A DNA stretch of 38,332 nt from Clostridiales bacterium. GTDB lineage: Bacteria; Bacillota; Clostridia; Oscillospirales; Oscillospiraceae. Of the stretch, positions 32,735-38,332 are shown piece after piece. The stretch covers positions 1 to 38,332 of the forward strand of contig DYCR01000006.1 in assembly GCA_019418025.1 (NCBI GenBank), read 5' to 3'. Below the pieces are notes generated by a model. It did not search any database and had not been told where the DNA came from. It saw only the letters and a program-made list of their open reading frames with translations. The position numbers and the translations under genes are program-made. Numbering within the stretch: the stretch's first letter is position 1; each line of letters starts with the position of its first letter.

Positions 32735-34309
32735 ATGGTAATATTGATACTCGATACCGAAAAAGAAAACAGCCGCCATCTGCGCCGGATGATCCCTGCG
32801 GTGAGCATTGAGCCAAGCCGGATCATCACGGCTTATTCTGCCGGCAAGGTGGCTTCTGTTGACGACGAGATCGACCTTGTGATCTGCGACATTTCTTTTC
32901 TGCGCAGCGTTCACGATGCGCAGTGGATGCAGCAGCTCCGCGGGAAAAATCCTCTGGTGCAGCTTGTGGTTTCCGGCGCCCATCTGACCGAAAGCGACAT
33001 CCGGAACATCCTGAAAACGGGGGCAACGGATTTTTTGCCGAAGCCGTATCAGCATGACGACGTGGTCACGATGCTTGAGCGGGTGGAGGAGGACCGGACC
33101 ATGCGCCAGAGCATGTACAAATCCCTGCAAAACGAAAAATACTGGCGGCAGAATCAGATCTACGTTCAGGAGCTGTTCTGGAAAAGGCTCTGCCTCAACC
33201 GTATCTCCGGCAATCCCGATGAGATCGAGGAGGCAGCCTTTCGGGTGGACATTGCCATGGATAAGGACTCTTACTACAAGATCATGCTCATCACCATGAA
33301 AAATCAGGACGAAATGTGGAATTCCATGGGGGAGGGAGCCTGTCAGGCGGCCCTTCAGGAGCTGACCCGCACCACTTTGGTGGGGGATGGGGCCTTTTGT
33401 CGAGTGATCGTTATTTACAGCCGCATCGTGGTCATTTTGCAGCAGCAGGAATTTGAAGAGGTAGAGGGGAAGTGCCGTCAGCTGATCCATCGGTGCCGGC
33501 AGGAGATCGGTGCAGAGCTGATCTGCTATATCGGCAAAAGCGTGTTTTGTGAGGGCATCCATGAGTCCTATGCCCAGCTGCTGTCTTACAGCAAGGATGA
33601 TGTGCTCAAGCAGAACGACGTGGTATATGTGGGCAGCCGGAAGCGGGAGGAGAACAAAATCGCCATCCCCGTCTGCTGGGGGGATCTTCTCTATTCCAAT
33701 CAGCCCCTGTCCCTTGTGGAGGCGGTGCGCAGCTATCTGACGCCCCTTGCCAAGAGCGGACAGCTCACCGAGCAGAATTTCCGCATTTTTCAGCAGGATA
33801 TGCTTCAGCTGTTTTTCTCGTACATGGAGCGAAAGGCCCTTCGGGCCCATGAGCTTTATGACAATAATGAGATCTACAAGCTCTATAAGGTCGCGATCCT
33901 GTCCATCGACGGGATGTGCCTGTGGGTGCAAAGGTGCGTGGAGTACATTACCAAGGGCATGTGTCAGGAGTATGCCACGGAGAACCAGAGGGTCATCACC
34001 AGTATCAAGAAATTCGTACACGAAAACATGGGGGAGGAGATCTCCCTGCCGGAAATTGCGGAGGCGGTGCATCTGAGCCCGGACTACGCCACCAAGATCT
34101 TTAAACGGGAGACGGGAAGGACCATCAAGGAGTACCTGATTCAGGAGCGGATGGAGCGGGCGAAGAAGCTGCTGCTGTCCCAGAATGCCACGGTCAGCGA
34201 GATCGCTCTGGAGGTGGGGTACAGCAATCTGTCCTATTTTATCCGGACCTTCCGCAGCTATTTCCACGTGACGCCCAAGCAGCTGCAAAAACAGAAAACT
34301 GAAAATTGA
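32735..34309 (+). CDS. Orphan response regulator with AraC HTH
   Basis: Response regulator of 524 residues. The N-terminal receiver domain keeps the phospho-acceptor Asp (LVICDISFL) and the conserved Lys (FLPKPY). Its first acidic pocket is reduced: LDTEKE instead of the usual DD pair. A C-terminal AraC domain follows (ISLPEIAEAVHLSPDYATKIFKRETG, given in parts: LPEIAEAVHLSP and DYATKIFKRE), then VSEIALEVGYSNLSYFIRTFR. No histidine kinase is adjacent, in contrast to block C, so it is an orphan or partners a distant kinase. ATG 32735 is preferred over ATG 32732 for spacing from GGGAG; both are in frame. It is probably the regulator of operon D, which follows. Confidence 0.88.
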   Translation: MVILILDTEKENSRHLRRMIPAVSIEPSRIITAYSAGKVASVDDEIDLVICDISFLRSVHDAQWMQQLRGKNPLVQLVVSGAHLTESDIRNILKTGATDFLPKPYQHDDVVTMLERVEEDRTMRQSMYKSLQNEKYWRQNQIYVQELFWKRLCLNRISGNPDEIEEAAFRVDIAMDKDSYYKIMLITMKNQDEMWNSMGEGACQAALQELTRTTLVGDGAFCRVIVIYSRIVVILQQQEFEEVEGKCRQLIHRCRQEIGAELICYIGKSVFCEGIHESYAQLLSYSKDDVLKQNDVVYVGSRKREENKIAIPVCWGDLLYSNQPLSLVEAVRSYLTPLAKSGQLTEQNFRIFQQDMLQLFFSYMERKALRAHELYDNNEIYKLYKVAILSIDGMCLWVQRCVEYITKGMCQEYATENQRVITSIKKFVHENMGEEISLPEIAEAVHLSPDYATKIFKRETGRTIKEYLIQERMERAKKLLLSQNATVSEIALEVGYSNLSYFIRTFRSYFHVTPKQLQKQKTEN

Positions 34310-34328
34310 TAGTGAAAAACAGGAATTG

Positions 34329-34370
34329 TGCCACTTTTGACAAAATATGTCGAAAGTGGCACTGTTTTTT
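34329..34370 (+). terminator. Rho-independent terminator of the orphan regulator
   Basis: TGCCACTTTTGACA (34329-34342) pairs with TGTCGAAAGTGGCA (34348-34361) including one G-T pair, and a T run follows at 34365-34370. This is a strong plus-strand terminator. Confidence 0.9.
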
Positions 34371-34439
34371 AAATGTATCAAATAAGATATCGGATTTGTG
34401 ATACTTTTGAATCCAAAAAGAAGAGATGGAAGGTGAACA

Positions 34440-34466
34440 GTTTGATATACTTTAGTTAAATCAAAC
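34440..34466 (+). promoter_or_regulatory. Inverted repeat in the operon D promoter region
   Basis: GTTTGAT (34440-34446) and ATCAAAC (34460-34466) are perfect inverted arms with a 13-base centre. The centre starts with ATACTTT, so a TATACT -10-like box (34446-34451) overlaps the left arm. It lies about 60 bases before the HAD gene and is a candidate operator for operon D. No convincing -35 box was found. Confidence 0.4.
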
Positions 34467-34525
34467 AAAAAATAATAAGAATTTTTTATATATGAAGCAG
34501 CATACGCGAGGAGGATAACAGGAGC

Positions 34526-35326
34526 ATGAAACGGATTCCCAAATTGATTCTCTGTGATGTGGATGGGACCCTGATCGACAGGAGTGAAAAGATCACGCCT
34601 GCGTTCGATGTTCTGGAGGAGCTGATCCGGACCCATCATCTGCATTTTTCCATCGCATCGGGACGATGCGCAGAGCTTGTAGAGATGTATGTTCAAAAGC
34701 TGGGGATTCAGGACCCGATCCTGATCAACAACGGAGCCGGCGCTCGGCAGAACGGACAGGTCCTGTGGGATGAGCTGTTTGATGCCAGATACGTCAAGGA
34801 GGCCGTCCATGAGGCGGATCGTCTGGACATGGCAGTTTTTATGTGCCACGGAGATTATGAGCTGGCATACAGGCACAATGCCTACATCCAAAGAGAGATC
34901 GATGTGTTTGGGCGGTACAACCGCTTCCACATCCCTCTGGATTCTGAGTGGGAGACGATGCAGCTGGAGCGGGTCATGCTGACTGACCCCTGCAAGCCCG
35001 GCAGAGTGGATCAGCTGATGGAATATCTGACCCCGTATGCAGAGCATCTGCGGATCATCCGCTATGATGACCGTCACATTGACGTGATGAAAAAGGGCGT
35101 GTCCAAGGGGGCGGCACTGGACAGACTGGTGCAGACCATGGGCATCACCTTGGAGGATGTTATGTTTATCGGCGACGGACTGAACGATATGGAGATCGTC
35201 AAGGCCGCAGGCATCGGCGTTGCCGTGGGAAATGCCAATCCCGAGCTGAAGGCTGCGGCCGATTATGTATGCAGCGGCTGCAACACCGACGGTGTGATCG
35301 AGGCGGTTCGCCGTTTCTGTGTCTGA
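34526..35326 (+). CDS. Cof-type HAD-superfamily phosphatase
   Basis: Cytoplasmic phosphatase of 266 residues. Motif I is LCDVDGTLID (nucleophile D11, acid/base D13), motif II is SIASGR, a Lys follows in MKKGVSKG and motif IV is IGDGLNDMEI near residues 215-224. The C2-type cap lies between motifs II and III (about 85-185), as in Cof/YidA sugar-phosphate phosphatases. It is the first gene of operon D, 26 bases before the permease, so dephosphorylation of an imported or intermediate sugar phosphate is likely (inference). The ribosome site is CAGGAGC. Confidence 0.9.
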   Translation: MKRIPKLILCDVDGTLIDRSEKITPAFDVLEELIRTHHLHFSIASGRCAELVEMYVQKLGIQDPILINNGAGARQNGQVLWDELFDARYVKEAVHEADRLDMAVFMCHGDYELAYRHNAYIQREIDVFGRYNRFHIPLDSEWETMQLERVMLTDPCKPGRVDQLMEYLTPYAEHLRIIRYDDRHIDVMKKGVSKGAALDRLVQTMGITLEDVMFIGDGLNDMEIVKAAGIGVAVGNANPELKAAADYVCSGCNTDGVIEAVRRFCV

Positions 35327-35352
35327 TGGGGCGTGCAAAGGAGTAAATGAAC

Positions 35353-36234
35353 ATGAAACCCAAACAAAGCCGCTTAAAGCGTCGTTTCCAGATTCAGCCA
35401 TATCTCTGGCTGCTCCCCAGTATGATCGTCTTTACCGTGTTCACGTTTTACCCGTTTATCCAGACGATCTATAAGAGCCTGTTTATTGTCAATTCCACGG
35501 GTGTTGTTAAGAAATTTGTCGGTTTTGAGAATTATTTATACATCCTGAAGGATGAAAAATTCCTGATCGCTATTAAAAACACCCTGCTGTTCATGCTGCT
35601 GACGGTGCCGATCTCCAAGGTCCTCGGCTTCCTGCTGGCGCTGCTTGCCAACAAAAGGCGCAAGCTGTCGGCGATCTATGAAACGAGCTTTGCCCTGCCG
35701 ATGGCCATGGCAACGTCGGTCATTGCCATGATCTTTCAGCTGCTGTATGTGTCGCCTCTGGGCATGATCAACGGTCTGACGGGGCTGAAGATCGGCTGGC
35801 TCACAGATTCCAGATATGCCCTGCTGGCGGTGGCGGCTGTCCAGATATGGCTGTCCACGGGATATGCCTTTGTATTCATGCTGTCGGCGGTCCGGGCGGT
35901 TTCCAAGGATATTCTGGAGAGTGCGGAGCTTGACGGCGCCGGTTCATGGAGAAAGATGATCTCCATTTACCTGCCGCTGACGACCCCCACGATGTTTTAC
36001 CTGATCGTCACGGATCTGGCATACAGCATGATGGTGATGGGTCTGGTCAACGTGCTGACCGGCGGCGGTCCCAACAATTCGACCCTTACCATTATGCAGT
36101 ATATCTATCAGCAGTTTGCCGGTGCGGGTAACTACACCAATGCCAACCCCGCGGCAGTCATCGCCTTCCTGATGACACTGGTTTGCACCATTCTGACCTT
36201 TGTATGGGAGAAGAAAGGAGTGCATTATCAATGA
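35353..36234 (+). CDS. Sugar ABC importer D, permease 1
   Basis: Membrane permease of 293 residues with about six transmembrane segments, the first near 17-38. The EAA-type loop is ESAELDGAGSWRKM from residue 189. AAAGGAG (35337-35343) is nine bases before ATG 35353 and only three before the in-frame ATG 35347, so the second start is chosen. Its stop overlaps the ATG of the next permease (ATGA), indicating coupled translation. It is most like the UgpA/MalF-type permeases of CUT1 importers. Confidence 0.92.
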   Translation: MKPKQSRLKRRFQIQPYLWLLPSMIVFTVFTFYPFIQTIYKSLFIVNSTGVVKKFVGFENYLYILKDEKFLIAIKNTLLFMLLTVPISKVLGFLLALLANKRRKLSAIYETSFALPMAMATSVIAMIFQLLYVSPLGMINGLTGLKIGWLTDSRYALLAVAAVQIWLSTGYAFVFMLSAVRAVSKDILESAELDGAGSWRKMISIYLPLTTPTMFYLIVTDLAYSMMVMGLVNVLTGGGPNNSTLTIMQYIYQQFAGAGNYTNANPAAVIAFLMTLVCTILTFVWEKKGVHYQ

Positions 36235-37055
36235 AAAAAGATAAGCTCACGGATATCAGCATGCAGATCTTCTGCCTGCTGTGCGCCTTCATGATCCTGA
36301 TCCCCATCTTCTATGCCGTCAGCGTTTCCTTTATGCGGCCGGAGGATATCCTGACCACCTCTTACAACATCCTTCCGCCGGAGCCCAGTCTTGAGAACTA
36401 CGTGCGGGCCGTCACGGCGACTCCCATCATGCGATACATGTTCAATTCCTTCTGGATCGCTCTGGTGTGCAGTGTTTCCCGTGTGATCATCGGTGCATGT
36501 GCGGCGTTTGCATTTTCGTTTTACGACTTTAAGGGAAAGAAATTCCTGTTCCTGCTGACGCTGACCACGATCATGATCCCGCCGGATGTTCTGGTGGTGC
36601 AGAACTATGTGACCATTTCCAAGATGCATCTGCTCAACACCTATCTGGGTGTCTGCTCCATCTTTCTGGTCTCTGCCAACAATATCTTTATGATGCGGCA
36701 GCATTTCCTGACCTTTTCCCGGTCCCTTTACGAGGCTGCCAAGCTGGACGGGACCTCGGATCTGATGTTCTTTGTACGGGTCCTGCTGCCCACAAGCACG
36801 CCGATCCTGTTCACGATCTTCATTTCGTCCTTCGTGAACGTGTGGAATCAGTACGTCTGGCCCATGCTGGTGGCCAGCAAAACAGAGATGCGGACCATTC
36901 AGGTGGGCATTACCATGCTGAAGGATCGGGAATCCTCTGCCTTCGGCCCGGTGATGGCCGGAACGGTTCTGGCGCTGATCCCCACGGTGATCATCTTTGT
37001 GGTATTTTTGAAGAAAATTGTGTCTGGCATGATGACCGGCGCAGTGAAAGAATAA
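36231..37055 (+). CDS. Sugar ABC importer D, permease 2
   Basis: MalG/UgpE-type permease of 274 residues with about six transmembrane segments. The motif TIMIPPDVLVVQNYV is near 113-127, the EAA loop EAAKLDGTSDLMFFV starts at residue 168, and the C-terminus SGMMTGAVKE is typical. ATG 36231 follows AAAGGAG (36214-36220) and overlaps the stop of permease 1 by four bases. The binding-protein gene begins 16 bases after it. Confidence 0.93.
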   Translation: MKKDKLTDISMQIFCLLCAFMILIPIFYAVSVSFMRPEDILTTSYNILPPEPSLENYVRAVTATPIMRYMFNSFWIALVCSVSRVIIGACAAFAFSFYDFKGKKFLFLLTLTTIMIPPDVLVVQNYVTISKMHLLNTYLGVCSIFLVSANNIFMMRQHFLTFSRSLYEAAKLDGTSDLMFFVRVLLPTSTPILFTIFISSFVNVWNQYVWPMLVASKTEMRTIQVGITMLKDRESSAFGPVMAGTVLALIPTVIIFVVFLKKIVSGMMTGAVKE

Positions 37056-37071
37056 TTCTTAGGAGGAAATT

Positions 37072-38332
37072 ATGATGAAACGGAAGCTGACTGCTCTGGC
37101 AATGGCTCTGACGATGACGGTTTCTCTGGCGGCCTGCGGAAGCAAGGGCGACACCCAGACCGATGGGGTGACGGAGCTGCAATACTGGCACTCTATGGAC
37201 GGTGTTCCCGGTGGCCTGGTCCAGAAGCAGATCGATGCATTCAACGCAGGCATCGGCGCAGAGAAGAACATCCACGTGACCGGCGTGTTTCAGGACTGGC
37301 CCGGCACGGATGCACTGACGGCTGCCATGTCCACCGACGATGTGGACAACATGCCCGACGTGATTCAGCTCTACAGCGAGAACGTGGATCTGGTGACCGA
37401 CTGGGAGCGTGCCGTGTGGGTAGAGGACTACATCGGCAAGGAAGGCTCCAGTGTGGCTAAGGAGGATCTGCTGCCCAATGCAGTTTCTGCCTACACCCTC
37501 AACGGACGCATGCTGGGCGCACCCTACGCCATCTCCACTCTGGCACTGTACTACAACAAGGATCTGCTGGCACAGGCCGGCTATGACGCACCTCCTGAGA
37601 CCATTGCCCAAATGGCGGAGATGATGACGGCGATCAAGGAAAAGACAGATGCCGCATACGGCCTGAATGCACGCATCACACAGTTTGAGTTTGAAAGCTT
37701 CATCGCCACTCAGGGAGCAGAGGGCACCTACTTCGGCAACAACGAAAGCGGCCGCAGCGGTAAAATGACCGACCTTGCTTCTGAAAAAGAAATCAGCGCA
37801 TTCCTGACCGAGTGGGAAAAGGTCGTTGCAACGGGCGCGCTGAAGCCCACCAAGGACAGCATGAACGAGGAGTTTGCGCAGGGCCTCAACGCCATGGTGC
37901 TTATGTCCACCTCTCAGATCCCCACCGTCACCGAGCTGGTCGGCGACAGCTTTGAGTGGGGCGTAGCCGAGATCCCCACCGTCAGCGCTGACGACGTGGG
38001 CGGCGGCTTCCCCTCCGGCAGTGCGCTGTTCATGATCGACCGTGATGACGAGGCTAAGCGTGCAGCTGCGTGGGAGTTCGTGCAGTACATGATCTCTGCC
38101 GAGGCACAGTCCATGTGGCTGGACGGCTACTGCTATGTCCCCGTGAACGTCCATGCATCTGAGACAGAAGCCTTCAAGACCGCAGTGGAAGCAAATCCCC
38201 GCCTTGCGGTTCCCAGTGAGATCCTTGCCAAGGTTCCGGCCTCTGTTGTGGCCTCCTTCTGCCCCAACTCCAGTGAGATCGGCGGGATCATCAAGGACAA
38301 GATGATCGAGTTCGGCAACGGGAACCTGACCA
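37072..38332 (+). CDS. Sugar ABC importer D, solute-binding lipoprotein (partial)
   Basis: Extracellular binding lipoprotein; 420 codons are visible and the gene continues past the right edge. The signal peptide ends in SLAAC (Cys22). The mature start LQYWHSMDGVPGG resembles the aromatic-rich beginning of UgpB-like proteins. STLALYYNKDLL near residue 160, GGGFPSGSALFM near 310 and a Tyr-containing DGYCYVPVNVH near 350 occupy the places where UgpB binds its ligand. Ligand identity is open: a sugar, or a sugar or polyol phosphate given the HAD phosphatase upstream. AGGAGG (37061-37066) precedes ATG 37072 and ATG 37075; either start is possible. Confidence 0.9.
   Translation, partial: MMKRKLTALAMALTMTVSLAACGSKGDTQTDGVTELQYWHSMDGVPGGLVQKQIDAFNAGIGAEKNIHVTGVFQDWPGTDALTAAMSTDDVDNMPDVIQLYSENVDLVTDWERAVWVEDYIGKEGSSVAKEDLLPNAVSAYTLNGRMLGAPYAISTLALYYNKDLLAQAGYDAPPETIAQMAEMMTAIKEKTDAAYGLNARITQFEFESFIATQGAEGTYFGNNESGRSGKMTDLASEKEISAFLTEWEKVVATGALKPTKDSMNEEFAQGLNAMVLMSTSQIPTVTELVGDSFEWGVAEIPTVSADDVGGGFPSGSALFMIDRDDEAKRAAAWEFVQYMISAEAQSMWLDGYCYVPVNVHASETEAFKTAVEANPRLAVPSEILAKVPASVVASFCPNSSEIGGIIKDKMIEFGNGNLT

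Noticed and set aside
32690..35401. 903-codon minus-strand open frame
   Set aside because: It runs antisense across the orphan regulator, its terminator and the HAD gene. Both plus-strand genes have conserved motifs and ribosome sites, so the long frame is a by-product of codon bias.
36991..38154. 387-codon minus-strand open frame
   Set aside because: Antisense to the binding-protein gene of importer D, which has a lipobox and a strong ribosome site.
1..38332. CRISPR arrays, tRNA and rRNA genes
   Set aside because: No regularly spaced repeat series and no convincing tRNA or rRNA consensus segments were seen on reading either strand.

Overview
The window looks like a chromosomal segment of a gut Clostridia-type Firmicute, probably Oscillospiraceae/Ruminococcaceae or Lachnospiraceae. 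The evidence is the near-50% GC, AGGAGG ribosome sites, sigma-A promoters, YesN/YesM-type regulators, a TnpX-type recombinase module, and many CUT1-type sugar ABC importers. The genus cannot be fixed from the sequence alone.

Left part (1-5.6 kb): a degenerate mobile element. It holds an AAA/DUF234-like ATPase that stops early against a tandem 22-bp repeat resembling an insertion-sequence end, a small Cys-rich element protein, a RepA_N remnant with an apparent CTG start and a one-base frameshift, a MobC-like relaxosome protein, a ParB-like protein, TnpW, and a large serine recombinase. No relaxase gene is present.

Rest (5.6-38.3 kb): a saccharide import and catabolism island with four binding-protein-dependent importers, each with one lipoprotein and two permeases, and no ABC ATPase gene anywhere. 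(A) 6-16.7 kb: a divergent Gfo/Idh/MocA oxidoreductase, an LplA/LplB/LplC-like importer and an MGH1-like glycoside hydrolase, followed by a convergent membrane-anchored AraC regulator and a YesL/DUF624 protein. (B) 17-20.9 kb: a metallophosphoesterase with a Ugp-like importer. (C) 21.4-31.7 kb: an importer, a GH42-like TIM-barrel protein of unrecognised family, a signal-less sulfatase, and a YesN/YesM two-component pair. (D) 32.7-38.3 kb: an orphan AraC-type response regulator, a Cof-type HAD phosphatase and an importer whose binding protein runs off the window. A DUF4430 lipoprotein with a long structured leader lies between C and D.

Working together (inference): lipoproteins capture substituted glycans or polyol phosphates, the permeases import them using a shared MsmX/UgpC-type ATPase encoded elsewhere, and the cytoplasmic phosphoesterase, sulfatase, HAD phosphatase, oxidoreductase and glycosidases strip and cleave them. 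Each block has its own regulator or operator-like palindrome. Terminator-like hairpins after binding-protein genes A and C probably raise lipoprotein expression over permease expression.
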